Below are positions 10,801 to 19,830 of a stretch of DNA of 64,000 nucleotides, one piece after another. The number at the start of each line of letters is the position of its first letter. Within the stretch, counting starts at the first letter, position 1. The position numbers were made by a program, and so were the translations under genes. Under the pieces are notes generated by a model. It was not told where the DNA came from, made no database searches, and saw only the letters and a list, made by a program, of their open reading frames with translations. Origin of the DNA: Wolfiporia cocos (lineage: Eukaryota; Basidiomycota; Agaricomycetes; Polyporales; Phaeolaceae); NCBI GenBank assembly GCA_029448655.1, contig JACCLO010000009.1, forward strand, positions 1 to 64,000, given 5' to 3'.

Positions 10801-12371
10801 ATATCTCGGCAAAGGAATTAGCGAACCTCCTGTACCTTCGGATTTATCCGAACCACGGGCTTCCGAAACAAATCATTTCGGACAGAGGACCGCAATTCTC
10901 TTCTGAGCTATTCAAGGGATGGTGCGAGCAATTGGGAATCCAGAGGTCGATGACAACAGCCTATCACCCGCAAGCGGACGGCCAAACGGAGAGAATTAAC
11001 CAAATTCTAGAACAATACCTACGATGCTACATCGACGTTATCCAAAAAGATAACTGGGTATTCTATCTCCCCACGGCAGAGTTCGCGTACAATAACGCGG
11101 CTAGTGAGACGACCAAGAATAGTCCATTCTTCGTCGAACTAGGAAGGCATCCCAATGCAGGACCTACGGATTTGAAGCCGACGCAATATTCGGATTTAAA
11201 TCAATTTGCTTACGCCAGATGGTCAGCACAAGAACAAGCTAAGGCAGCTATGAAACTGGCTGCTGAACGCTGGTCTTGGTATTATGATCAACATAAGCGC
11301 TCGGTACCGTTTAAAGTCGGCGACAAAGTACTCGTTGACGCCCGTAGCTGGCAAGACTCCGAAAGAAGTCTTAGTCCACGCTATTTGGGACCATTTAAGA
11401 TAATTGAACAATTATCTCCGGTCACCTTTAGGGTACACATGGACGAGCAATACAGGGCTTACCACCCCGTATTTCACGCTTCCAAGTTGGTCATGTACAA
11501 GGACCCGGTGCATCAGAAAAAACCAGAGCCTCAACCAGAAATGGTCGATGGCGAGGAATTATGGGAAGTCGAGAAGATCTTAGATCATCGTCTCCGCGCA
11601 GGAAGAGTTGAATACAGAATCCGATGGAAGGGATTCGGTATCAATGACGACTCCTGGGTACGCGAGGCCGATCTCGACTCGGCATATGACATTCTGCAGG
11701 AATACAAGGCTTCACACCCTATCCCGATGCAGGATGTTCCCCTCAGGCGATCAGCTAGAAGGAAAGAAACAGTTCATGTCTTCGACCCTGACAGCGACGA
11801 CTGGGAAGCCGACGAATGCACGTGGCCGGACGACTGGCCGCAGTATCGCGAAAAATTTGCGAAGGATCCTAAGCAGCGCATGGTTAGACACCCCGACGGG
11901 GGATGGATGTCAGCAGACATTAACCAAAACGCGGACTTGAAAATCGTAGTCGGTGAAGGCGGCCGAATGCCGGAAAAAGGGACCAAGGACTCGGTTGGGT
12001 TTGACCTGTACACTGCAACAGGTGACGTTCTGCCGGCTCACGGGCAGACAGAATACAACACCAAACTGAAGATCCAGGTACCTTTCGGCACTTACGGACG
12101 TATCGCCCCCCGCTCTAGTCTCGCCCGAAAAGGCATAGATGTAATGGGTGGCGTTATCGACCACGATTATCAAGGCGAAGTAATCATCATTCTCCGGAAT
12201 CACTCCGACATATCTATCGATATTCGGGCCGGTGATAAGATTGCTCAGCTCATCTGCGAAGTTGCAAAGGACCCGCATATTACGCTACACGGAAAATCTT
12301 ACTTTGAAAAGATTAAATCCGAGCGCGGTACTGGTGGATTCGGCTCCACAGGAAAGGAATCGTTCCATTAG
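7824..12371 (+). CDS. pol: Pol polyprotein of element 1: PR-RT-RNaseH-IN-chromodomain-dUTPase
   Basis: 1515 aa from ATG 7824; the frame is open from 7773. Aspartic protease: ALIDTGASISVINKK, catalytic Asp at about 138. Reverse transcriptase: fingers around AYKMSPQEANSLDQWIQEEL, active site YLDD at 513-516. RNase H: EADSSDYATGAVLSQ around 660. Integrase: zinc finger from HHDHVTAGHFGRW (about 886) to CDTCQRM (about 924), and a catalytic triad of Asp 957, Asp 1020 and Glu 1056 in the classic D-X35-E spacing. Chromodomain from about 1247 (WEVEKILDH...IRWKGFG), which in such elements reads histone marks to steer integration. C-terminal dUTPase at about 1375-1510 with all five motifs: SVGFDLYT, APRSSLARKG, GGVIDHDYQGE, GDKIAQLI and RGTGGFGSTG. 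dUTPase converts dUTP to dUMP and would limit uracil in the cDNA. No frame breaks. N-terminal processing sites are not visible. Confidence 0.95.
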   Translation: MSGPSRFPSPQPHVSKTFCEEHTSPAAAGSVRRPEEAHLYEEASQRPLILWEDKAVVRHPVSHLGIFGNSAMDFARRTRTLATRAPPVQYFYPDPLALKFFTLYNVHGNDSRDDNKSFSIEVELWVYGKKVNAMALIDTGASISVINKKLVHEEKLVTQKLPSPLEIRNADGTSNTAGNINMAVKAYMVHEEHKSTEFLYVMDVQNADVILGYDWFLKHNPDFNWPEGTFTYRCTEKCKHGKRVSISEEEDEIEPRNIYQIINDFPIDFLGLEEPENPFVAWVNTLDEGTELLIDAIQSITEKSDDEFLTDADLQKWKSLVPEEYQEFGPTVFSQRASERMPERKPYDHAIDFPDDAVLPPPSKAYKMSPQEANSLDQWIQEELRKGYIRHSKSPIASPVFFVPKKDGGARMVVDYRKVNDLTIKNRYPLPRIDELIDKLSQASIFTKLDLRWGYNNVRIKEGDEWKTAFITPNGLYEAVVMYFGFCNAPSTFQHMMNDILGDLIREGKVIVYLDDILVFGNDLLEHRRIVKQVLQILQDNDLFAKPEKCFFEQSSIEYLGMIISKGKVEMDPKKVAGVMDWPTPAKVKDVQAFVGFANYYRRFIKDFSKVVKPLTELSKKNTQWNWGPEQAEAFQTLKEAFTSAPILRIPDQESPFRVEADSSDYATGAVLSQYSSEDKLWHPVAFYSKSLSAPERNYEIYDKELLAIIRALEEWRHYLEGHPHKFEVWSDHLNLTYFKSAQRLTRRQARWSLYLTRFNFTMCHKPGKTMLTADPLSRRPDHEEGVELDNRDQILLKPEYFTVRALEASQQEIQSGDEDLLRQIRQALMDDQITKDYQELLKSGPKEFGKDLQEWNMEAGLLLRRGKVYVPKEPKELRTKILELHHDHVTAGHFGRWKTYELLSRNYWWPGMTTMVKQYVEGCDTCQRMKNRNQTPYGPLQPLPVPEAPWDTITIDFIVHLPPSGERKQFTAIMVVVDRLTKRAHFIPTSDNISAKELANLLYLRIYPNHGLPKQIISDRGPQFSSELFKGWCEQLGIQRSMTTAYHPQADGQTERINQILEQYLRCYIDVIQKDNWVFYLPTAEFAYNNAASETTKNSPFFVELGRHPNAGPTDLKPTQYSDLNQFAYARWSAQEQAKAAMKLAAERWSWYYDQHKRSVPFKVGDKVLVDARSWQDSERSLSPRYLGPFKIIEQLSPVTFRVHMDEQYRAYHPVFHASKLVMYKDPVHQKKPEPQPEMVDGEELWEVEKILDHRLRAGRVEYRIRWKGFGINDDSWVREADLDSAYDILQEYKASHPIPMQDVPLRRSARRKETVHVFDPDSDDWEADECTWPDDWPQYREKFAKDPKQRMVRHPDGGWMSADINQNADLKIVVGEGGRMPEKGTKDSVGFDLYTATGDVLPAHGQTEYNTKLKIQVPFGTYGRIAPRSSLARKGIDVMGGVIDHDYQGEVIIILRNHSDISIDIRAGDKIAQLICEVAKDPHITLHGKSYFEKIKSERGTGGFGSTGKESFH

Positions 12372-12385
12372 GGACAATGAAACCT

Positions 12386-12395
12386 GAAGAGGGGG
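12386..12395 (+). other. Polypurine tract of element 1
   Basis: GAAGAGGGGG followed by TAA directly before the 3' LTR. This is the expected plus-strand DNA primer. The same GGGGGTA(A/C) ending precedes the 3' LTRs of element 2, element 3, the TRIM and element D. Confidence 0.8.
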
Positions 12396-12398
12396 TAA

Positions 12399-13097
12399 TG
12401 TCACAGATTTGGGACATGCCACTATTTTTCCCGTATTTTTACCTATTTATCTGGTATTTCTACAACCTTGTAGACGTTTACGCTGCTAAGCGCCCGTCTA
12501 CACGTACACGCAACCAAACAACACGTACACAACGCGGTATACGTCCACCTGTCATAACAACACGTACATAATACGCCCGTACGCGTCAATGACTCAGCGG
12601 ACTAACCTCCGGTGTCACGCGCCTTACTCATATCCCGATACCGGGCTATGTCAGTACAATTGGATAAGCGGCCCGCTCGTTATCACATGCCAATGCCCTT
12701 ACGATTACTCATATCCCGATACCGGTATATAAGAATCACATGCATGGCTTACTAACGTAGCTACAGCCACTTCCACAACATGGACCTACGGTCCAAACAA
12801 ACGATCTTACTGGTGCGGCCATTACCGGCGCACATGGTCTATTGTAGTTTACGACTTAACCATATTAGTTATGTCTGCGCACAGACCACCTTCATGTTTG
12901 GCTCCCTTACCGGTAACCAAACAAAGCATGTATATAAGTAGGGCTATCACTGCGGATAAGCCTCAGATTTGTTCTTTGCATTCGCACAGTCACATAACAT
13001 CTCTGCTTGCGCCCACTAGTCTCCTCACCAACCTCCAGCAACCCCTTCAAGTCGCTTTCAAGGTTATAGTGTGAGTCCCACAGTCTAGTCTGTGTCA
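12399..13097 (+). repeat. Element 1 3' LTR
   Basis: 699 bp. By eye it is identical to the 5' LTR throughout and is followed by the GTCGT duplication. R and U5 limits cannot be set from sequence alone. Confidence 0.96.
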
Positions 13098-13102
13098 GTC
13101 GT

Positions 13103-13599
13103 TAGGCTTCTCAGCGTAGTAGACCGATGGGCACAGAGCTTAGTCAGCTGTTGTGCCATGTTGCCATTATTATGCGAGTGGCGCTCGCTGACAGGGAGAG
13201 ACCGAGCTTAGTCAGCTGTTGTGCCATGTTGCCATTATTATGCGAGTGGCGCTCGCTGACAGGGAGAGGCTGGTCGACTTGTGGACTCTAGACTCTATGA
13301 CGGGGTTGTGACGTAGCGGTGGCGGTGCTATGATCTAGACGTATGACGTGGATCACAGGATGAGGCACAGCGAAGCACGTTGCCTTAGTGATGACGTAAT
13401 CAGTCATGTGGTGTAGCGTTGGGCCGGTGCTATGGGTCACGTGTAGGTTAAGGCCTATTCGGCCGTAAGGTTCCGTTATAATACCTCGGCAGGTTCGGCA
13501 TGGTGGGATAAGTCCCGGATAACTTTGTAGAGGCTTGTATAAGGCCAGAATTGGTGCTATAATTGCGCGAAAAATGTGCTATGTCCCAAATCTGTGACA
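13103..13599 (-). repeat. Solo LTR (minus), right part, with internal tandem duplication
   Basis: Continuation of the LTR begun at 2406. It ends TGTCCCAAATCTGTGACA at 13599, then the ATAAT duplication. Its last bases match the first bases of the element 1 LTR in reverse, so the two are related families. Confidence 0.85.
13136..13271. repeat. 68-bp tandem duplication
   Basis: GAGCTTAGTCAGCTGTTGTG and the following sequence to GGGAGAG occurs twice, starting at 13136 and 13204, with no difference that I see. It lies inside the interrupted solo LTR. Confidence 0.92.
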
Positions 13600-13612
13600 A
13601 TAATCTGTGACA

Positions 13613-13962
13613 CTATGAGGTCAGAACTATTATTAGTTTACAAGGCCCCACATTCCATCGCTTACAACATCAGGGCCCATACTGGCCCAGTCTATGACAT
13701 CATGCCTATTATTATAGGTCTATACTTAGTGTGGCCTGCTTATCTGACAGGTATGACATAGCGGCCTGCTTCCTCCACATTTATGGCATACAAGGCATAT
13801 TTACAGAGCCAGTGTCATCTCTATGACATACTGCACTATTCCTAGATAGCACCATATTATGACGCCTTATGGCATCACTATGATACCACAACATGTGCAC
13901 AGACTAGCTGCATTAGGGTAGACATTAGTAGTAGTATAAGGTCTTATATGTCTAGGCATCTA
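13613..13962 (+). repeat. Family-B LTR-like fragment, right arm, split by the mariner element
   Basis: Inverted relative of 1881-2405. It carries CACAGACTAGCTGCATTAGGG at about 13918, a variant of the LTR box. It is interrupted at a TA by the transposon at 13963 and resumes at 17238 with TAGGGACTTACTTTCC, ending near 17397 (GGATTGTGACA). Confidence 0.6.
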
Positions 13963-13998
13963 TGGTGCCAACGGCCTAGTCACCGCCTCTTTTGTACA
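13963..13998 (+). repeat. Left terminal inverted repeat
   Basis: 36 bp starting immediately after the TA target dinucleotide. It pairs with 17200-17235 in reverse complement, with one visible mismatch (ACC versus ACT before GCCTCTTTTGTACA). Confidence 0.94.
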
Positions 13999-14184
13999 GT
14001 AGCCAAATCCTGTGGGCAACTTCACGTTAACCCTAATGCAGGGTTTACATAAGTGCTGGTACCTGGCGGCACCCTGAGATTAAACATTTTGGGTATAGTA
14101 CGGCACGGAGAGAACATTTGAACACTCGTTGTGGTGTAGATACGGCAACGGCGCAGGCCTGTTGTGTATGTACTATTTCACTAC

Positions 14185-16988
14185 ATGCCGCGCTCTAGTA
14201 AGATACAGAAAGCACGCAAAGCTGCCGCTGCTCGTGCACGTACTGGGAAGCAGTTGAGCACACACGCCAGCGCCAGGAAGCAGTCGTGCACATCACAAGC
14301 CCAAGTATCAGCTGTGCGAGATGTTCTCTGCATAAGCTCAGATGAGGATGACGAGTGCACGTCATGGATGGGGGATGTGAGTTACATGATCTCCTCGGAC
14401 AAGAATGAAGATGGAGAGGACTTGAATGATGACGAGGGCAACAACGGAGATGATGACGGAGATGATGACGGAGATGATGACGACAACAACAACAATTTGT
14501 CTGAGTTGGAGGGTGATGAGCTGCGTCAGAGTCTGGAGATGGCACAGCAGAGGAAAGAACGCAACAGGGATGCCTTCGGTATCCTAATGAGACCAATGTC
14601 TCAGAGCGTCTGGAAGCAAGCAGAGAGCAACCGGGCTCTGGGTTACAATGGCATGTCAGACAGAACGAAACGGAGGCACGATAAGAAGCTTCGGGATGAA
14701 CAGGCTCACCGTAAGAGGTACTTATCACAATTCATGGGCAAAATGTATGTGTTGACGAGTTTCGGGCACAGCTCTGGTGCGCAATTCATGCACTCGTTTT
14801 TCTCGACACAGAAGGGTCCTGAGCTGTCAGAGCAGCAGTCAAATGAGCAACAGGGTGGTTTACATACCATTCCAAGTGTTCGCCAGCCAGCACTGAGTGG
14901 AGACAAGATTTTCTGTGGATATCTCTCTGATATCTCATCATCAGAGGATGAGTACGAAACCGGAGATGTGGGTGCTGAAGGTGGAGAAGGAAGTGAAGAG
15001 AACATCCACAATAGCCAGGAGCATCAAAGTGCGATGCTACAGTTACTCATGCATGAGGAGGAGGAAGAGAGCGAAATGGACGAGGCTGAACTTACTGTGG
15101 ATTCCAGCCCCTCACAGCAGCAGCGCACTGTCCGCTCCAACCAGACAACCCCCCCTCCAAAGCACTGCAAGCTTGAAGTGCCAGCACACATTACCCGCTC
15201 TCACATCAAGGAGAACCGTATGCGGACCTTCGAGAATGGACTTGATGCAATCCAGAAATTCATTAAATCAAAGCGACATACCTTTATTTCAGGCAATAAC
15301 AGTCTGCAGGCCTGCTGCAGGCACTGTATTGAGAGCTATCTGCACTTGATTGTCAAATACAAGCACTCCATGACTGTGGCAGGGGAATGTGCAGTGAAAA
15401 GCCATGGCTTTTCTGCAAAATGGGGTGTAAGGATGGTGCAGAAGTGGGCTCGAAGATGGTTGAATGCGCGAGAACTTCCCGTATCCTTGAAGGGCCGGCA
15501 TATCAAGTCCTATACATTGCTACAGGACCCTGTGGTGCAAGTGGAGCTACGCTCATACGTGCAGTCAAACAAATGGGCCATGAATCCCGAAAAACTCACC
15601 AAATTCACCAAAAACAGCATGGTACCAGCAGCTGCTCAGCAGTATCTGAAAGAGATCATTCGTAAGGAGATGCCAGCAGGGTTAAAGAAGTATATGGAGC
15701 TTGAACTCTTCCCATGGATTCACTTGAAGGTTGGCCAAGAAATCTCCCTGAGCACTGCGCACGATTGGCTTCATCGAGAAGGCTTCCAGTACATCGAGCA
15801 CAAGAAGAGCCTCTATTATGATGGTCATGAGTGGCCAGATGTTGTCAGGTATCATCAAGAAGTCTTCCTGCCAGCAATGGCACAGCATCAAAAACGAATG
15901 ATCGAGTATGTCGTTGGAAATGTCTCGGAAGAGGTCAACAAGCAAACAGAAAATTATGTCGAGTGCCATCTGGTGTTTGTGGTGCATGACAAAATGACTG
16001 CCCAAGCACATGATGGTGTCAAAAAAAGCTGGGTTTTCAAAGGTGAGCAGCCACTACAAAAAAAGGGTCCCGGCAGGGGCATTCACCGCAGCGACGTAAT
16101 CTGTTCCACATTCGGTTGGTTGAAGGATGCGGGACAAGGCCTTGAATATGGTAAAAATCATGATGGCTTCTGGAACGGTGAGATGTTTGTGAACCAGGTA
16201 TGCCATGACAAATCTGTAGCAGACTTGACTCACAAAATAATTGATCATAGCTGAAAACAAAGATCATTCCGACATTTGAAAAATTGCATGGCCCCGGATT
16301 CCAAGCCTTAATTGCTGTTGACCACTCACAAGGACATTCTGCCTTCCCTGAGGATGCACTTCTTGTGTCACGCATGAATCTGTGCCCTGGTGGAAAGCAG
16401 GCACAAATGCGTGATGGCTGGTTCATGAAGAATGATCAGAAAATTATCCAACAAATGAATTTTCCATACAATCATCCTGATCATCCCAATCTTCCCAAAG
16501 GGATTCGACAAATTCTCATCAAGCGAAGCCTCCGGGTTGATGGACTGCGAATGCAGTGTCACAGGAAATGTGACCCAGATGTGATCAGTTGCTGTGCCAA
16601 GCACATACTCGAAAATCAGCCAGACTTCAAGGAACAGAAAACTCTTGTCCAGGAAGTCATTGAGAATGCAGGCCACATGTGCATATTTTTACCAAAATAT
16701 CACTGTGAGCTGAATTTCATTGAATACTTCTGGGGTGCTGTCAAGAAGTATCTCCGCAACCACTGTGATTATACGTTTCCAATATTACAAGCCAATATGC
16801 CAGATGCACTGGCATCGGTAAGTGTCGAGACAATCTGGAAATGGGAGCACCGGGTTGTTAGGTGGATGGATGCTTATCACTCAGGATTGGGCACAAAAGA
16901 TGCTCAATTACAGGTGCAGGCATTCAGTTCTCATCGATACAAGTCTCACCACCGTGTTCCAGAGACCCTCGCACGTCAGCTTGACTGA
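14185..16988 (+). CDS. Tc1/mariner-like DDE transposase (two exons, 916 aa)
   Basis: Exon 1 is 14185-16197 and exon 2 is 16251-16988. ATG 14185 (MPRSSKIQK) is the first ATG in frame. The N-terminal part is rich in acidic and Ser residues. A helix-turn-helix-type region (SAKWGVRMVQKWARRWLN) follows. The catalytic core has a first Asp in VHDKMTAQAHDG (about residue 602), a second in AVDHSQGHSAF (about 695) and a Glu in ELNFIEYFWG (about 829), the usual DDE order with the NxIExxW end block. Removing the 53-base intron joins VNQ to LKTKII in phase. The protein would cut at the terminal repeats and insert at TA. The first-Asp motif reads HDKM, where related fungal proteins usually have HDES, so activity is uncertain. 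Confidence 0.9.
16198..16250 (+). other. Spliceosomal intron in the transposase gene (53 nt)
   Basis: GTATGC donor, CTTGACT branch-like sequence and CATAG acceptor. It falls between complete codons. Without splicing the frame ends at 16254. The length is typical of filamentous fungi and is good evidence for the host kingdom. Confidence 0.9.
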
Positions 16989-17199
16989 TATACTATATTT
17001 AAATTAGTCAGATAGGTAGAGATGTCAATACTTTTCATATATAGTACTGCTTTCCCACAACTGGCCAAATTTGGACATATAAATTTCTCGATTTTGATTT
17101 TCAGAGAAATCCGCCTAGCCATTTTGTTCCTATGTTCAATCTAAGCATTTTGGCTAGACCGATTGTCTCTAGGCACCAATCTGAGCGAGCAGTAAGACT

Positions 17200-17235
17200 T
17201 GTACAAAAGAGGCAGTGACTAGGCCGTTGGCACCA
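17200..17235 (-). repeat. Right terminal inverted repeat
   Basis: Mirror of 13963-13998, followed by the TA duplication at 17236-17237. Confidence 0.94.
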
Positions 17236-17397
17236 TAGGGACTTACTTTCCTAGACTCAACAATGTGAACTTGGAGCATTTCCCTACTCTTTTCTACTCT
17301 TGCTGAGCATCGTGTGCTTGCCTGGGAACTCTTTTCTTCTTCTTAAAACTCTATCTTGTGCTGGCAGCTTGAGATGTCACAGAGACAGGATTGTGAC

Positions 17398-17757
17398 AAT
17401 AAGGCCTAACAATCTACTGTCACTTATCTGACTGCATATAGGTTACGATTCCTGAGGTATGAAGAAAGTGTTTTGTATGATGTAGATCCATCAGTTTAAG
17501 GTGACCACAATCTGTGTCATATGTGAGAATATAAAATAAACTGTCATTGCATTGGTCTATTCTCATTGTGTCTGACAAATAAATTGTTTCACGTAAAGAT
17601 AACGTCAGAATAAAATACTGAAAGGCTAATAGAATCCACATATCTTTGATGCAAGTCTAGGCTTGGACTTGCTAATGCAGTTGTAAGGGTTGGTTGCAGT
17701 CAATAAGACAAGTGACCCGTCAAGCAGGAATTGCAAGAGTAGTAAACAAAGTGAATG
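17398..17757. other. Dispersed repeat, no gene
   Basis: GACAAATAAATTGTTTCACG followed by CAGAATAAAATACT (about 17572-17622) recurs at 48328-48373 (GACAAATAAATCGTTTCGC). This shows a dispersed, unclassified repeat. No coding motif is seen. Confidence 0.6.
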
Positions 17758-18599
17758 TGTCACAGTTTTACAAGGCATTTCCCACATTCTCTATTCTCAT
17801 AATAGAAGTCGTGCAGCCCCTTTACTAGTACAGGTCTTCTCATCTACATTGTTAGAATCACATGACCAAGGGCTTTCCGATGCACTAGAAATTACCAAGT
17901 CACATGACCTTCCAGGTCATGTGACCTACTCAACTACATCAGATTAGATATGTGCCACTAAGTCCAATCATAGGCACCAAACCAGGTGACCTTATCTCTT
18001 ATCTTATCTGTACAAGTTATGACATCAGGTTCCATTACTGGACCAGACCATGACATCATCATGACAACACTATTACTAGGTCATGACACCATAGAAAAGC
18101 TCATCAGAAGACATTCTGATACGTTACATATCAAATACCTGAAACATGATCATCAACATCATTAGAAGCCATTAGGACAACCCTTCCAGCTAGAAGCCTA
18201 GCAGTTCCATATATCAAGTGTTATTATTAGCGTAGCACTCCACTGTCACAACGTGGCCTTATAGCCCGCTTACTTTCCATCATGACAAGAAGGCCTAGAA
18301 ACCTTCACGAATGTCATTACCAGGTACATGCCATATCACACCATAGTCACACCATATTAGCACTACACACAGACCAAGCCATTAGGACAGGTCTACTCAT
18401 GAATAGTATACATCATGTATATAACCGAACATCTAGCATCCTACAGCGCTAGACTTAACAATTGCCGCTAGGGCATCCATATTCTCTATGGGGGCGTTTC
18501 CCCTACTTTTCTTCTAACCTCCTGCTGGATGACTTATGGTCTGATTTGAGGCTTACCCCTTGGTGTTATACTATGTACTGGCAGCTTGAGACGTCAACT
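17758..18599 (+). repeat. Third family-B LTR-like copy
   Basis: Begins TGTCACAGTTTTACAAGGC. It carries GGTCATGTGACC and GATTAGATATG phrases seen in the left arm, then CACAGACCAAGCCATTAGGAC and CATGTATATAACC (box plus TATA near 18374-18423), and a GCAGCTTGAGACGTCA tail like that at 17366. I could not pair a target duplication. It is broken at CAACT by the LTR starting at 18600. Confidence 0.55.
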
Positions 18600-19175
18600 T
18601 GACACATACTACTCACATCTGTGGGACCGGTCCTACTGGGGACCCTAACCGTCAGACGAGGTGCGACCGCGCCGTCAGCAGTGATCCTAGAACCTATGTG
18701 GCAGAGGTTGCATAGGCCTCCCCAGGCCTAAGGTGACATAACAAGGTGGTGACCCTCAGACTAGCAGTCAAAGAGCCAGTAAGGACCACACCAGCACACA
18801 GAGAGGTAAGGAGTAAGAGGGCCAAGCCCTAATGCCGAGAATCTTAGACTTGAGGCATAAGGCAACAAGTCGACATACTTATATACATGAGGTAACTACC
18901 TAATGGCTGGCCCTAAAGTCATAGCCTGTGTGCAGTAACTAAGGGAGCACATGATGAGTAACTACCGTAATGTAACATGTACATAGTGTGACCGTGATGT
19001 AAGTACCTGAGACGCGTGCTACCCTACAGTGCTAATCTACTGGGTCGGGTGGTCTGATAAGATAACAAGGAGCGGACGAGAGGAAACTGTACGCTAAGAC
19101 TTAGCCCCATGCCTAGGGGCACTTCCACAATACAGAAAGGGATGTCGAGAACCCCTCACAGAGAATTCTGTGACA
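18600..19175 (-). repeat. Solo LTR (minus), 576 bp
   Basis: TGACACATACTACTCACATC to AGAATTCTGTGACA, flanked by CAACT at 18595-18599 and 19176-19180. It contains TTATATACATGAGG and the box in reverse (CCCTAAAGTCATAGCCTGTG). It is the same subfamily as 45416-47660. Confidence 0.9.
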
Positions 19176-19479
19176 CAACTAAGACATTGGATTAGTGTGA
19201 CAAAACGGTTCTAAGGAAAGTACACCTTAGAAGTCAAGCTTATATACATAAGGTGCAGCGATCAGTAATCGTCTGCCCTGAAGCTAGATGGTCTGTGCAT
19301 AAGCAAGTAATGACAAGCACACATTTGTTTGGACGCCCTATAATGAATGATCCAAATCATGGTTGTGTATGGGACTGTAGGTCCTTGTTTGTCCAGTATG
19401 ACAAAAGATGTTAGTTAGCAGGCCATGAAAATGTACCCAGACCACTGATATAAACCAGCTTGGTAGTGTGTTTGAGATG

Positions 19480-19830
19480 TGTCTGATAATTGTTATGGTC
19501 TTTGCAGGTACACTCAGTTTATTCCTTTGACACCTCACTGTGTATCAGGACTTGGCCTTCAACCGCTCCACTGTGTGCTCTATTCTACGGACCTCCACTC
19601 AACCATAGGCCCCTGTTTCATGTATAACAATCCTATGCCCATAGTCTACTTACTGTCTCGTTGCCTTCTAGCTGATATCGTATGTCTAATCATATGTCTT
19701 CTCTGTTTCATTCCTTGTCATGCTCAACTGCAGCACTTCTCATTTGTTACTTAGAATGCTAGCTCGATGGACTTAATAGTAGCAGTACCAAGGACACTAT
19801 GACCCCGATTATCGAATCACAGTATAAAAC
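19480..19830. repeat. Dispersed repeat R, copy 1
   Basis: Shared with 44660-44960 and 45040-45330: CCTCACTGTGTATCAGGACT, CACTCAACCATAGGCCCCTG, TTTCATGTATAACAA and a TAATAGTAGCAGTACCAAGG tail. On the minus strand the copies give a partly conserved peptide (HETG, VQ.LNAK.SY.VRRQ, VPGKT), so this may be a decayed exon of an unrecognised gene or transposon. Confidence 0.6.

Larger units (their letters stand above)
3098..13097 (+). mobile_element. Element 1: intact 10-kb dUTPase-bearing Ty3/gypsy retrotransposon
   Basis: Two 699-bp LTRs (3098-3796, 12399-13097) look identical in line-by-line comparison. The element is bounded by TG...CA and by the 5-bp duplication GTCGT (3093-3097, 13098-13102). 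The internal order is an upstream ORF, gag, then pol with PR, RT, RNase H, IN, chromodomain and dUTPase. A polypurine stretch abuts the 3' LTR. All coding frames are open. Identical LTRs with a clean duplication indicate a very recent insertion, and the element may be active. I could not identify a tRNA primer-binding site after the 5' LTR. Confidence 0.95.
13963..17235 (+). mobile_element. Complete Tc1/mariner-superfamily DNA transposon, 3273 bp
   Basis: Inverted terminal repeats of 36 bp at 13963-13998 and 17200-17235 (TGGTGCCAACGGCCTAGTCA at the outer edge) differ by about one base. They are flanked by TA at 13961-13962 and 17236-17237, the target duplication of this superfamily. One transposase gene with a single short intron fills the interior. 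Near-identical repeats and an open gene suggest a young, possibly autonomous copy. Confidence 0.94.

Noticed and set aside
2287..13617. A short LTR from TGACACAACT (2292) to CTGTGACA (13612)
   Set aside because: Flanks TCATG and CTATG do not match, and the length without the nested LTR would be only about 120 bases.
14195..14728. 177-aa minus-strand frame opposite the transposase
   Set aside because: It is the shadow of the acidic, Asp-rich coding strand and has no independent motif.
1876..17402. One giant insertion flanked by ATAAG at 1876-1880 and 17398-17402
   Set aside because: A single pentamer match over this distance can occur by chance. The left end lacks a TGACAC-type terminus, and the interior is explained by several separate insertions.
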